Shown: piece after piece, positions 41,598 to 49,405 of the stretch
How the letters are laid out: every line of letters starts with the position of its first letter
How positions within the stretch are numbered: the first letter of the stretch is position 1
Source: Candidatus Carbonibacillus altaicus
Lineage (GTDB): Bacteria; Bacillota; Bacilli; Thermicanales; DSM-22653
Direction: 5' to 3'
Assembly: GCA_003050645.1 (NCBI GenBank)
Contig: PEBX01000015.1
Location: 1-51,214, forward strand
Length of the DNA: 51,214 nucleotides
Made by a program: the position numbers and the translations under genes
The notes under the pieces: model-generated
Databases searched by the model: none
What the model was told of the DNA's origin: nothing
The model's input: the letters and a program-made list of their open reading frames with translations, nothing else

Positions 41598-41631
41598 TCT
41601 CAGGATCCTCCTTATCATCGATTACGTTATC

Positions 41632-41663
41632 GTAAACATCTCACAGGGTAAACATCTCACAGG
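41632..41663. repeat. 16-bp tandem duplication in the rplJ-rplL spacer
   Basis: GTAAACATCTCACAGG occurs twice in exact tandem (41632-41647, 41648-41663). It is one of two independent tandem duplications in the same 121-bp spacer. Confidence 0.9.
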
Positions 41664-41698
41664 ATCGAACGATTTCGATCGTCTTACGTTGACCCATG

Positions 41699-41724
41699 CT
41701 ATTTCTTAAGACTATTTCTTAAGA
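41699..41724. repeat. 13-bp tandem duplication spanning the rplJ stop codon
   Basis: CTATTTCTTAAGA occurs twice in exact tandem (41699-41711, 41712-41724). The rplJ stop codon (41719-41721) lies in one copy, so the last bases of the gene are repeated just downstream. Confidence 0.9.
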
Positions 41725-42264
41725 CGCTTGACCTTTTTCCTTTTGTTCGGCCACAGCTTGAAGGACGGTCGCCAAACGTCTTGCACCACCCACTTCGGAT
41801 AGCGCCGTGACCATATTTCTAAGCGGCGCCTGCATGACACCGAGAAGCATGCCCAAAAGCACCTCGCGCGACGGCATATCGGCTAGTTTTTTGACGCCTT
41901 CGGCATCGATCAGCTTACCGTCGAGCCAGCCCGCCTTGATTTCCAGATTCGGATGCGCTTCAGCAAATTGACGTAAAACCTTGGAAGCGGCCACGGCATC
42001 TTGCCGGGAAAAAGCCAGCGCGGTCGGACCTACGAGGTAAGCCGAAAGAGCCACGGCATCTTCCGCTTCGACAGCACGTCTGGCCAGCGTGTTTTTATAC
42101 ACTTTAAAGTCAACGCCCGCTTCGCGCAACTGACGGCGAAGTTCATTCATCTCCGCAACTGTAAGCCCACGATAATCGGTCACGACTGTACTGGCACTCG
42201 TCTTTAAGCGCTCGCGAATTTCTTCCACGGAACGTATCTTTTTTTCACGATTGGCCTGATTCAC
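41719..42264 (-). CDS. rplJ: 50S ribosomal protein L10
   Basis: A 181-residue stalk base protein that binds L7/L12 dimers through its C-terminal helix and 23S rRNA through its N-terminus. Support: STVVTDYRGLTVAEMNELRRQLREAGVDFKVYKNTLARRA and MPSREVLLGMLLGVMQAPLRN. I chose GTG 42262-42264, seven bases after AAGGGGG; the TTG at 42285 lies before that site. The gene follows an L10-type leader, so its own product is the likely regulator. Confidence 0.95.
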   Translation of the reverse strand: MNQANREKKIRSVEEIRERLKTSASTVVTDYRGLTVAEMNELRRQLREAGVDFKVYKNTLARRAVEAEDAVALSAYLVGPTALAFSRQDAVAASKVLRQFAEAHPNLEIKAGWLDGKLIDAEGVKKLADMPSREVLLGMLLGVMQAPLRNMVTALSEVGGARRLATVLQAVAEQKEKGQAS

Positions 42265-42300
42265 ACAAACACCCCCTTCATGCAAGCATCAAACGGATAT

Positions 42301-42330
42301 AAAAAAGCCACCCGCCTTTCCCCGGGAGGC
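42301..42330 (-). terminator. attenuator hairpin of the L10 leader
   Basis: On the minus strand GCCTCCCG pairs with CGGGTGGC (one internal U-U mismatch) and is followed by six T (42301-42306). It stands 36 bp before the rplJ start and is the terminator half of the L10 leader. Confidence 0.75.
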
Positions 42331-42445
42331 ACGCGCACGCCGGTCGATTGAACAGCGTCGTGGCCTCGGAAGGACGTTTAAGCCGTGATTCGCAGGAGCG
42401 ACCGCGGCACCTTCTGTCTACGGCTGAGAAAGATCTTCTGTTGGC
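42301..42445 (-). ncRNA. ribosomal L10 leader (autoregulatory mRNA element)
   Basis: The rplA-rplJ spacer carries on the minus strand GTAGACAGAAGGTGCCGCGG (around 42400-42421), CCTGCGAATCACGGCTTAAA and a final T-rich hairpin. These match the Bacilli L10 leader plan, where L10(L12)4 binds the AGGTGCC-type kink region and promotes termination. Boundaries are approximate. No separate rplJ promoter is evident, so the leader acts on transcripts coming from rplK. Confidence 0.75.
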
Positions 42446-42503
42446 TTTTCAATAAACTCGCGCCCACGTACCTCGCGCATCCCAATCGGAGCTGAGAGGC
42501 GTT

Positions 42504-43193
42504 TTAAAGCACGCTGGTATCCACTTTAATCCCTGGGCCCATGGTCGATGTGATCGTAACGTTTTTCAAATAAACCCCTTTGGCTGCGGCCGGTTTGGCT
42601 CGCTTTAAGGCTTCAATAACGGCCTGGAAATTTTCCTTAAGTGCTTCTTCCGTAAACGACACTTTACCAAGGGGTACATGGACATTCCCTTGCTTATCGG
42701 TGCGATATTCGACTTTACCCGCTTTAATCTCCTGAATCGCACGGGCGACATCCATCGTGACCGTACCGGTTTTGGGGTTCGGCATCAGTCCGCGCGGACC
42801 CAGCACCTTCCCTAACTTACCGACGGAGGCCATCATATCAGGCGTAGCGACAGCGACATCAAAGTCCATCCATCCGCCCTGGATTTTTTGTACCAGATCG
42901 TCATCCCCGACGACATCGGCGCCAGCCGCTTCTGCTTCTTTTGCTTTATCACCCTTAGCAAAAACGACGACACGCACCGTTTTACCCGTACCCCGCGGCA
43001 GAACGACCGCACCGCGAACTTGCTGATCGGCTTTTCGCACATCGACGCCCAGGCGAACCGCGACTTCTACGGTAGCGTCAAATCGGGTTGTCGATGTTTC
43101 CTTTACAAGTGCAAGCGCATCTTCCGGCGTGTATGCTTTGGTGCGATCGACTTTTTTCAGCGCTTCTAAATACCGTTTGCCGTGCTTTGGCAT
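42504..43193 (-). CDS. rplA: 50S ribosomal protein L1
   Basis: A 229-residue L1 of the mobile L1 stalk, which helps release E-site tRNA. Support: [67 protein letters not shown] and [18 protein letters not shown] 43191-43193 follows AAGGAGGAACGAACT. It lies 93 bp after rplK in the same transcript. Confidence 0.97.
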   Translation of the reverse strand: MPKHGKRYLEALKKVDRTKAYTPEDALALVKETSTTRFDATVEVAVRLGVDVRKADQQVRGAVVLPRGTGKTVRVVVFAKGDKAKEAEAAGADVVGDDDLVQKIQGGWMDFDVAVATPDMMASVGKLGKVLGPRGLMPNPKTGTVTMDVARAIQEIKAGKVEYRTDKQGNVHVPLGKVSFTEEALKENFQAVIEALKRAKPAAAKGVYLKNVTITSTMGPGIKVDTSVL

Positions 43194-43286
43194 AGTTCGT
43201 TCCTCCTTGTGGTTATGATAGCGGACACCTAAGGCATCCTCCCACACATCCGACTTCCGATCGCCGGGTCTTTCCCGGCCACTGCG

Positions 43287-43712
43287 TTAGTCTTCGATGA
43301 CGATACCCATGGAACGGGCCGTTCCTTCGATCATCCGCATCGCCGCTTCCAGATCCGCCGCATTTAAATCCGGCTTTTTGATCTCGGCGATCTCACGCAC
43401 TTTATCCCGCTTGATGGTCGCAACTTTCTTCTTGTTCGGCTCGCCGGAACCGGATTCGATTTTGGCAGCCTTTTTTAAGAGATCCGAAGCAGGCGGTGTT
43501 TTGGTCACAAAGGTGAATGAGCGATCTTCAAAGACTGAAATCTCAACTGGAATGATCATCCCCGTCTGTTCGGCCGTACGCGCGTTAAACTCTTTAACAA
43601 AGGCCATGATATTGACCCCGGCTTGACCGAGCGCAGGACCGACCGGTGGCGCAGGCGACGCTTTTCCGGCTGGAATTTGCAACTTAACGACTTTAATAAT
43701 CTTTTTCGCCAT
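43287..43712 (-). CDS. rplK: 50S ribosomal protein L11
   Basis: A 141-residue L11 of the GTPase-associated centre, needed for RelA activation and the target area of thiopeptides. Support: [36 protein letters not shown] with the conserved prolines, and SMGIVIED at the end. ATG 43710-43712 follows GGGGGTGAAAAG. It is first after its own promoter. Confidence 0.97.
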   Translation of the reverse strand: MAKKIIKVVKLQIPAGKASPAPPVGPALGQAGVNIMAFVKEFNARTAEQTGMIIPVEISVFEDRSFTFVTKTPPASDLLKKAAKIESGSGEPNKKKVATIKRDKVREIAEIKKPDLNAADLEAAMRMIEGTARSMGIVIED

Positions 43713-43747
43713 CTTTTCACCCCCTTCTCTACGTGCAAAACGATAAT

Positions 43748-43776
43748 AGTATAGCACGCGTCACCAGAAAAGGCAA
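43748..43776 (-). promoter_or_regulatory. rplK promoter (sigma-A)
   Basis: TTGCCT (43771-43776), 17-bp spacer, TATACT (43748-43753) on the minus strand, in the nusG-rplK spacer about 35 bp before rplK. It would drive rplK-rplA and, through the L10 leader, rplJ-rplL. Confidence 0.8.
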
Positions 43777-43789
43777 GGGAAAAGAACGC

Positions 43790-44329
43790 TTAAACCTCTT
43801 TGACCTGATACGCCTCGAGCTCGACCGGTGTTTCCCGACCGAATAGATCGATCGTCACCACCACTTTGCCACGTTCTTTATCGACCGCTTCCACTTTACC
43901 GTGCATGTTACTGAATGGGCCATCCAGAACTCGTACAGCGCTTCCAACGCTTATGCGGATGTCGACACCGGCATCTTTAAGTCCCATCGTGCGCAAGATA
44001 CGGTCTGCTTCTTCAGGTAAAAGGGGCGTCGGTTTGGAGCCAGCGCCGGTAGAACCTACAAAACCGGTGACACCCGGCGTATTGCGCACTACATACCAGG
44101 AATCATCGGTCATGATCATTTCGACCAACACGTACCCCGGGAAAACTTTTTTTTGCACCGTTCTGGTCTTACCGTTTTTGATTTCCCGTATTTCCTCCAT
44201 CGGGACGATGATGCGAAAAATCTTATCCGCCATCCCCATCGATTCCACACGTTTTTTTAAATTGGCTTCAACCTTTTTTTCATATCCAGAGTAGGTGTGT
44301 ACCACGTACCAGCGCGCTTCTTCTGCCAC
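43790..44329 (-). CDS. nusG: transcription termination/antitermination factor NusG
   Basis: A 179-residue NusG that binds the RNA polymerase clamp. The NGN domain spans about 1-115 (ARWYVVHTYSGYEKKVEANLKKRVES, KVFPGYVLVEM, WYVVRNTPGVTGFVG) and the KOW domain lies at the C-terminus (VRVLDGPFSNMHGKVEAVD). The start is GTG 44327-44329 behind AGGAGGGCGAGAGG. Follows secE. Confidence 0.97.
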   Translation of the reverse strand: MAEEARWYVVHTYSGYEKKVEANLKKRVESMGMADKIFRIIVPMEEIREIKNGKTRTVQKKVFPGYVLVEMIMTDDSWYVVRNTPGVTGFVGSTGAGSKPTPLLPEEADRILRTMGLKDAGVDIRISVGSAVRVLDGPFSNMHGKVEAVDKERGKVVVTIDLFGRETPVELEAYQVKEV

Positions 44330-44360
44330 CCTCTCGCCCTCCTCACCTTATCCGGGCCGT

Positions 44361-44573
44361 CTAGCGCATAATCAGCGAGATGATAAAGTTAAAAATAATG
44401 TCTAGAACATAAAAAAACAGTGTCATCGCCGCGACTGTCCCTAAAACGACAAGCGTATAACTCGTAAGCTCGCGACGCGTAGGCCACTTAACTTTTTTTA
44501 GTTCTAGCCAGCTTTCCCGAAAATACGCACCCGTACGCTTGAATCCAGCGCCGATGCGGGCCAAAAATGACAT
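44361..44573 (-). CDS. secE: protein translocase subunit SecE
   Basis: A 70-residue SecE with the single-helix form usual in Gram-positives. The amphipathic ESWLELKKVKWPTRRELTSYT segment that clamps SecY precedes one membrane helix (about 41-66). ATG 44571-44573 follows AAAGGAGGGTGCGGC. It lies between rpmG and nusG, as in Bacilli. Confidence 0.95.
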   Translation of the reverse strand: MSFLARIGAGFKRTGAYFRESWLELKKVKWPTRRELTSYTLVVLGTVAAMTLFFYVLDIIFNFIISLIMR

Positions 44574-44587
44574 GCCGCACCCTCCTT

Positions 44588-44737
44588 TTAGCGTGTTTCG
44601 CGATGGAGGGTATGAGTATTACAATACCTGCAATACTTCCTAAACTCCATGCGGTCCGGATGTTTTTTCTTATTTTTACTCGTCGCATAGTTTCTTTGCT
44701 TGCACTCGGTGCAGGCAAGGATGATGTTTACACGCAT
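44588..44737 (-). CDS. rpmG: 50S ribosomal protein L33, zinc-binding
   Basis: A 49-residue L33 starting [21 protein letters not shown] and ending HTLHRETR. Cys9, Cys12, Cys36 and Cys39 give the zinc-binding form. ATG 44735-44737 follows GGGGGTGGCCGAT. It lies just before secE. No tRNA gene is seen between them. Confidence 0.93.
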   Translation of the reverse strand: MRVNIILACTECKQRNYATSKNKKKHPDRMEFRKYCRYCNTHTLHRETR

Positions 44738-44825
44738 ATCGGCCACCCCCTGTATAAAAATAACCCCATCCGTGTAAAATCTTTTTTACGCATGCAAAAA
44801 AATATGGGGCCACTACACCCCAAAA

Positions 44826-44855
44826 ACTCTATCATAAAAGCACACTGCGTGTCAA
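44826..44855 (-). promoter_or_regulatory. promoter of rpmG-secE-nusG
   Basis: TTGACA (44850-44855), 18-bp spacer, TAGAGT (44826-44831) on the minus strand. Two more TTGACA copies stand upstream (44863-44868 and 44881-44886); the last overlaps the sigH stop codon. Only the nearest one has a suitable -10. Confidence 0.6.
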
Positions 44856-44876
44856 CCAACCTTGTCAACCAACCTT
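44851..44876. repeat. 13-bp tandem duplication of the -35 region before rpmG
   Basis: GTCAACCAACCTT is present twice in exact tandem (44851-44863, 44864-44876). On the minus strand each copy supplies TTGAC of a -35 box, so the promoter element itself has been duplicated. Confidence 0.9.
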
Positions 44877-44882
44877 ATTTTG

Positions 44883-45521
44883 TCAAGATTTGAGCGCCTC
44901 AAGTTCCCGGCTTTCTAACAGTCGCTCAAGTTTGCGTTTGACCCGTTGCAAAGCATTATCGATAGACTTCACCTGACGTTTTAAGTCAACCGCCATTTCC
45001 TGGTACGTCCGGCCATCTAAATATAATCTCAAGACCCGCCGTTCGAGATCGCTCAAGACAAGCTCAATCTTCGCTTCAAAAGCGTCAAAGTCTTCCCGAA
45101 AAATAAACGCCGTCTCCGGATCGATGAGCGTCGGATCGCTTAAAATATCTAAAAGCGTCCGTTCTGACTCTTCTTCATAAAGCGGCTTGTCCAGCGATAT
45201 GTAGGAATTCAGCGGGATGTGTTTCTGCCTCGTCGCTGTCTTGACCGCCGTGATCATCTGGCGCGTAATGCATACTTCTGCAAAAGCCCGGAAAGAACTC
45301 AGCCGCTCCCCCCGGTAATCGCGAATGGCTTTGTAAAGACCGATCATCCCTTCCTGGATGATATCTTCACGATCCGCACCGATTAAAAAGTATGGCCGTG
45401 CCTTGGTCCGGACAAACGCACGATAACGCTCAATCAAAGCTTCAAGCGCTGTCTGATCACCCGATTGGATACGTTCCAACATCTCTTCGTCTGTCACATG
45501 ATCATACGCTGTCTTGGGCAT
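44883..45521 (-). CDS. sigH: RNA polymerase sigma factor SigH
   Basis: A 212-residue sigma-H (Spo0H), directing early sporulation and transition-state genes. Region 2 includes ARPYFLIGADREDIIQEGMIGLYKAIRDYRGERLSSFRAFAEVCITRQMITAVKTATRQKHIPLNSY, nearly identical to Bacillus; region 4 includes YQEMAVDLKRQVKSIDNALQRVKRKL. ATG 45519-45521 with GAGGTG upstream is preferred; a GTG at 45533 is possible. It follows rae1 and has its own sigma-A promoter. Confidence 0.96.
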   Translation of the reverse strand: MPKTAYDHVTDEEMLERIQSGDQTALEALIERYRAFVRTKARPYFLIGADREDIIQEGMIGLYKAIRDYRGERLSSFRAFAEVCITRQMITAVKTATRQKHIPLNSYISLDKPLYEEESERTLLDILSDPTLIDPETAFIFREDFDAFEAKIELVLSDLERRVLRLYLDGRTYQEMAVDLKRQVKSIDNALQRVKRKLERLLESRELEALKS

Positions 45522-45563
45522 GCCACACCTCACGCACGTTGATGCCTGTCCCTTTTAGTGCTT

Positions 45564-45592
45564 ATTATAAGCCCTGTCCAGCGAATCGTCAA
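45564..45592 (-). promoter_or_regulatory. sigH promoter (sigma-A)
   Basis: TTGACG (45587-45592), 17-bp spacer, perfect TATAAT (45564-45569) on the minus strand, directly after the rae1 stop. B. subtilis sigH is likewise read by sigma-A (and repressed by AbrB); no AbrB site can be judged by eye. Confidence 0.85.
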
Positions 45593-45602
45593 CGTTAGCA
45601 GC

Positions 45603-46163
45603 TTATTTCCGGCGATATTTTTGAAAATATTCCCTAATATGGGCCGGTAAATGCGATTCAAGGGGTACCCTTGCCCCGGGACTTCTCCATCGTTCCATCG
45701 TCTGACGTGCCTCTTTACGCATACCGGATACTTCCTCCCAGAGCTCACGCGCGCTGATACGAAGCGCGCCGCGCCCCAAAACAAACGTTTGCTCATCGCG
45801 GTCAGACGTCGCGACATATATCCTTGTATCTTCCGCTACCCGATCTGACTTTGCCTGCTTTACCCGGCGAACGGCCTTTTCCCGGAGGCGCGCGCTCACC
45901 GCCCGCTCAATCCAGGTATCAGCCGTTTCTCCCTCAGCCGTATAAACAACGGTCAGGCCGGAGACTTGTACATGGTGTTCTCTCCCCGGGGCCCCGCCTG
46001 CATCAAACACGATCACAATCTCCAGATCGCGCATTTTCCCAAATTCGCTTAACAGCTGGATGAGCTCTTCCCGGGCAAGCGTAATTTCTCCGGCTGCAAA
46101 AAACGTCTGAAGCGGTGGCCAAGCCCCGATCATATTGTAACCATCGACATAAAGAACGCCCAT
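45603..46163 (-). CDS. rae1: NYN/PIN-like RNase, Rae1 (YacP) family
   Basis: A 186-residue protein of the YacP family. B. subtilis Rae1 is a ribosome-associated endoribonuclease that cuts mRNA in the A site. LYVDGYNMIGAWP, VIVFDAGGAPG, YTAEGETADTWIERAV and VATSDRDEQTFVLGRGALRISARELWEEV carry the acidic residues of the PIN-like fold. ATG 46161-46163 fits the family start; a longer frame to 46256 overlaps rlmB. Its start lies 10 bp after the rlmB stop. The catalytic activity is inferred from family. Confidence 0.9.
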   Translation of the reverse strand: MGVLYVDGYNMIGAWPPLQTFFAAGEITLAREELIQLLSEFGKMRDLEIVIVFDAGGAPGREHHVQVSGLTVVYTAEGETADTWIERAVSARLREKAVRRVKQAKSDRVAEDTRIYVATSDRDEQTFVLGRGALRISARELWEEVSGMRKEARQTMERWRSPGARVPLESHLPAHIREYFQKYRRK

Positions 46164-46173
46164 CGCCGCCGTC

Positions 46174-46920
46174 CTAATGCACCATCGGATGTCGCGCGCG
46201 ATACGCTTCAAAGATAAAGAGCGCCGCAGCGACAGAAGCGTTGAGCGAACCGACACCGCCGGTCATCGGTATGGCCAAAAGTGCATCGAGATGTTTCCTG
46301 AGGCCTCTACGAATGCCTTTCCCCTCACTGCCGATGACGAGCGCCGTACGCGTCATGTAATGGGCCGCGCGAAAATCTTGCTCTCCTTCGCCGGCCGCTC
46401 CGTATACCCAAAACCCAGCTGCTTTTAAACGCTCTGTAAGCGTCACAAGATTCGTAACCTGCGCAATCGGCACATGAAACACGGCCCCACTTGACGCTTT
46501 AATGACAGCCGGTGTAATTCCGGCGCTCCTGTGTTTCGGCAAAAAAACAGCAAAGACGTCCAGCGCCGCGGCCGTACGGACGATCGCTCCGATATTGTGT
46601 GGATCGGTGAGCTCATCCAATAAAACGACCGTTACCACCTCTTTCTGGGCTGATTCGGCCAGCAGCTGATCCGAATCCGCATAAACATACGGCGGTGCCT
46701 CGGCCACCACACCTTGATGAAGTTCATCCCCGGCAAGCGCAACAAGCGTTTTTTTATCGACCCGTTCCAAGAGGATATTTCGTCGGCGGACTTCTTCTTC
46801 AATGCGCGCGATTTCTTCACCATGCGCCCCTTGCTGCAAAAAAATCCTTCTGAGACGCAGACGAGCGCGTAGTGCCTCTAAGACCGGTCGCCGACCATAG
46901 ATCATGAGCGCGTCGTTCAA
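46174..46920 (-). CDS. rlmB: 23S rRNA 2'-O-methyltransferase, RlmB/TrmH (SPOUT) family
   Basis: A 248-residue SPOUT methyltransferase with an N-terminal substrate-binding domain (about 1-75) and knotted C-terminal domain. Motifs: LLDELTDPHNIGAIVRTAAALDV, ALVIGSEGKGIRRGLRKHLDALLAIPM and GGVGSLNASVAAALFIFEA. RlmB methylates G2251 in the 23S P loop in E. coli; the Bacillus YacO orthologue is grouped with it. It starts with TTG (46918-46920), seven bases after GAAGGTG. Confidence 0.9.
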   Translation of the reverse strand: MNDALMIYGRRPVLEALRARLRLRRIFLQQGAHGEEIARIEEEVRRRNILLERVDKKTLVALAGDELHQGVVAEAPPYVYADSDQLLAESAQKEVVTVVLLDELTDPHNIGAIVRTAAALDVFAVFLPKHRSAGITPAVIKASSGAVFHVPIAQVTNLVTLTERLKAAGFWVYGAAGEGEQDFRAAHYMTRTALVIGSEGKGIRRGLRKHLDALLAIPMTGGVGSLNASVAAALFIFEAYRARHPMVH

Positions 46921-47028
46921 TAAGGTTCACCTTCTTTTTACATTTAACCCGAATGTTCTCATAGGACCCTGTGCAACAGTCAATACAAAAACGTGTTTTT
47001 CCCGTCTGTTTGATCAAGTTTCAGTATG

Positions 47029-47107
47029 TTTCATGCGTACCGCGCAAGCGATATGGAAGATGTTGAATACAGAACGCCTCTTCGATCAAGCATCTTTCAT
47101 GCGTACC
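47029..47107. repeat. decayed duplication of the cysS 3' end
   Basis: TTTCATGCGTACC occurs at 47029-47041 and 47095-47107, and GATCAAG at 47012-47018 and 47084-47090, so the end of cysS (…VRMK…) has a diverged copy about 66-72 bp downstream. It occupies the spacer where mrnC is found in other Bacilli. No intact gene is readable between 46921 and 47085. Confidence 0.65.
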
Positions 47108-48534
47108 CGCTGTCCGGAAGGTGTATCTTCGACCCGAAAACCGAGTGCTTCGATCTTCGCCCGAAGCGCATCGGCACGGGCAAAATCTCGCGTTTTGCGC
47201 GCTTCTTCTCGTTCCTGTAGAAGCGATGATACCTCCGGTGGATACGATACATCGCCTGCAAACTGAAAGCCAAGGGTAACCGTCCACTGGCTGAATGTCT
47301 TAAAAAGATAATCCGCATCTTCACGCGACCCACCGGTTCCTGTTGTAAGATGCTGATGACCGAGACGAACGAGCTCGAAAAGCGCGGTAATGGCATCCGG
47401 CGTGCGAATATCGTCTAAAAGTGCATTCCAGTACGATAGAGAGACTGCCTCGACAGAAGCTTTAAGCTCGGTCGATAAAGCACCCAGTGGGGCATGCATG
47501 CGTGCATGCTGAACATTATCGAAAAACGTTTGTAGACGACGCACGGCTTGCTCAGCCTGCACCAGCGCCTCTTCGTGATATTCCAGCGGCTGGCGGTAAT
47601 GCGTATTTAAATACCAGAAGCGAAGCGGCATCCCCCCGTATCGGGACAGGATGTCGCGTACCTGGACGATATTTCCCAGGGATTTCGACATTTTTTCCTT
47701 TGCTATTTGTACATGTCCGTTATGCATCCAGTACCTTACAAACTGCACCCCGGTCGCGCCTTCAGATTGTGCGATCTCATTTTCATGATGGGGAAAACAA
47801 AGATCGATCCCCCCGCCATGAATATCAAAGCTTTCCCCCAGATACTTCATCGACATGGCCGAACATTCGATATGCCAGCCCGGACGTCCCCGAGACCAAG
47901 GGGCGCGCCAGTGAATTTCCCCGTCTTTCGCGCGCTTCCAAAGCGCAAAATCAAGCGGATTTTCTTTTTTTTCGTCGACTTCAATGCGCGCACCAGCGCG
48001 AAGTGCTTCCACCGATTGTCCGGAAAGAGCGCCGTAGCGTGGAAACTTCTCCACACGAAAATAGACGTCCCCCCCTACCTCATAGGCGAAGCCTTTTTCC
48101 AGCAACTTTTGAATGAGGGCGATAATCTCTTTAATGTGTTCGCTTACCCGCGGTGACACGGTGGGTGGGAGAACGTTTAAAGCGCGCATGTCTTCTTCAT
48201 ACGTGCGGATATACCTTTCAGCTACAGCAAGCGGTGTCTCGCCGACTTCCTGTGCGACACGAATAATTTTATCATCAACATCGGTATAGTTGTGAACGTA
48301 GATGACCTCATATCCTAAGGCCATGAGTACACGCCGCACCGTATCAAAAAACACAGCGGCCCGACCGTTGCCGATATGGATCGTATTATAGACCGTCGGG
48401 CCGCAGACATACATCCGCACTTTACCCGGTGTAAGCGGCACAAATTTTTCCTGTCGCCTACTCATTGTATTGTAGAGATAAAGATCCGCCAACGACCGAT
48501 CCACCCTTCCGCTCGCCTTTTTAGCTTCACCCAT
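47086..48534 (-). CDS. cysS: cysteinyl-tRNA synthetase
   Basis: A 482-residue class I synthetase charging tRNA-Cys. The HIGH-type motif is HIGN (53-56), the form usual in Bacilli, and KMSKS is at 280-284. Zinc ligands are Cys44, Cys223, His248 and Glu252, in the spacing of E. coli CysS. The N-terminus is about 15 residues longer than in B. subtilis. ATG 48532-48534 follows AGGGAAG. It lies 43 bp after cysE, as in Bacillus. Confidence 0.97.
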   Translation of the reverse strand: MGEAKKASGRVDRSLADLYLYNTMSRRQEKFVPLTPGKVRMYVCGPTVYNTIHIGNGRAAVFFDTVRRVLMALGYEVIYVHNYTDVDDKIIRVAQEVGETPLAVAERYIRTYEEDMRALNVLPPTVSPRVSEHIKEIIALIQKLLEKGFAYEVGGDVYFRVEKFPRYGALSGQSVEALRAGARIEVDEKKENPLDFALWKRAKDGEIHWRAPWSRGRPGWHIECSAMSMKYLGESFDIHGGGIDLCFPHHENEIAQSEGATGVQFVRYWMHNGHVQIAKEKMSKSLGNIVQVRDILSRYGGMPLRFWYLNTHYRQPLEYHEEALVQAEQAVRRLQTFFDNVQHARMHAPLGALSTELKASVEAVSLSYWNALLDDIRTPDAITALFELVRLGHQHLTTGTGGSREDADYLFKTFSQWTVTLGFQFAGDVSYPPEVSSLLQEREEARKTRDFARADALRAKIEALGFRVEDTPSGQRVRMKDA

Positions 48535-48577
48535 GAATTGTGCTTCCCTATTTCGTGCACTTCTTTAATTTTTATTA

Positions 48578-49297
48578 TTAAAAAACAGTCTCCTTTGTTT
48601 TTTCTTCTTTTTTCTCTTCTGTTTCTTTGTCTAAAGCAAGCTTCTCCAGCTGGTTTAAGGCACGCGATAGCTGAGAAAGCTCCATTTTCAGCCGAGCGAT
48701 TTCCCGCCTCAGATCGTTACAGTCATCTTGAACGGGATCCGGCAAATCAGTATGGTTAAAATCCGCCTCCACCCGCACCCCATCGCGAATGACGACACGT
48801 CCCGGAACGCCAACGACCGTCGATCGCGCTGGGACATCTTTTAAGACGACCGACCCCGCGCCGATTTTGGCACAGTCACCAATCGTAATATTCCCGAGAA
48901 CCTTCGCCCCTGAGGAGACGAGTACATGATTGCCGAGGGTCGGATGGCGTTTACCGGTTTCCTTACCGGTTCCGCCCAGCGTGACACCCTGATAGATCAC
49001 ACAATCATCGCCAACCTCCGCTGTCTCGCCGATAACCACGCCCATACCGTGATCGATAAACAGGCGCCGACCGATTTTGGCACCGGGATGAATCTCAATG
49101 CCAGTAAAAAAACGAACGATAAGCGAGAGGATTCGGGCTATAAGACGCATACGATGATGCCATAAAAAATGGCTCACGCGATACCACCAGACGGCATGCA
49201 AACCGGGATACGTCAGCAAAACGTCCAGGGTTCCCCGTGCAGCCGGGTCAAGTTTGCGTACATTGGCGATATCTTCCCGGATCATCCGAAACACCAC
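48578..49297 (-). CDS. cysE: serine O-acetyltransferase
   Basis: A 239-residue enzyme making O-acetylserine for cysteine synthesis. The N-terminal helical part ([34 protein letters not shown]) leads to a left-handed beta-helix with catalytic Asp and His in [19 protein letters not shown] and a hexapeptide core. The C-terminus is a charged coiled coil rich in Glu and Lys. The GTG at 49295-49297 (or the next, 49292-49294) follows AGAGGAGG; the longer frame to 49393 reads across a terminator and lacks support. Confidence 0.94.
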   Translation of the reverse strand: MVFRMIREDIANVRKLDPAARGTLDVLLTYPGLHAVWWYRVSHFLWHHRMRLIARILSLIVRFFTGIEIHPGAKIGRRLFIDHGMGVVIGETAEVGDDCVIYQGVTLGGTGKETGKRHPTLGNHVLVSSGAKVLGNITIGDCAKIGAGSVVLKDVPARSTVVGVPGRVVIRDGVRVEADFNHTDLPDPVQDDCNDLRREIARLKMELSQLSRALNQLEKLALDKETEEKKEEKTKETVF

Positions 49298-49336
49298 GAT
49301 CTGCCTCCTCTCACTCCTTAAAGTATGAGCATTTGT

Positions 49337-49362
49337 AAAAAAAACCGTCTCGTCTGAGACGG
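49337..49362 (-). terminator. intrinsic terminator between gltX and cysE
   Basis: CCGTCTC-AGAC-GAGACGG (49345-49362) followed by eight T on the minus strand. It lies 43 bp after the gltX stop and 40 bp before the cysE start, with no promoter in between, so cysE-cysS expression needs readthrough. No T-box leader of normal length fits the 108-bp spacer. Confidence 0.85.
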
Positions 49363-49375
49363 CAACCTTCCATTC

Positions 49376-49395
49376 TACCTCAACATACCTCAACC
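49376..49395. repeat. 10-bp near-exact tandem repeat after gltX
   Basis: TACCTCAACA (49376-49385) followed by TACCTCAACC (49386-49395), nine of ten identical, between the gltX stop and the terminator. Confidence 0.6.
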
Positions 49396-49405
49396 TATCT
49401 TCATT

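Noticed and set aside
44574-44882. tRNA gene near secE-nusG or in other spacers
   Set aside because: I looked for GGTTCGA-type T-loops and acceptor-stem pairs in the spacers and saw none; the rpmG gene explains the region.
46921-47085. Possible remnant of mrnC
   Set aside because: No frame in this spacer shows recognisable Mini-RNase III residues; the only recognisable similarity is to the end of cysS.
49298-49405. T-box riboswitch before cysE
   Set aside because: The spacer is too short and the TGGAAGGTTGCCG sequence does not match the T-box consensus; only the terminator is clear.
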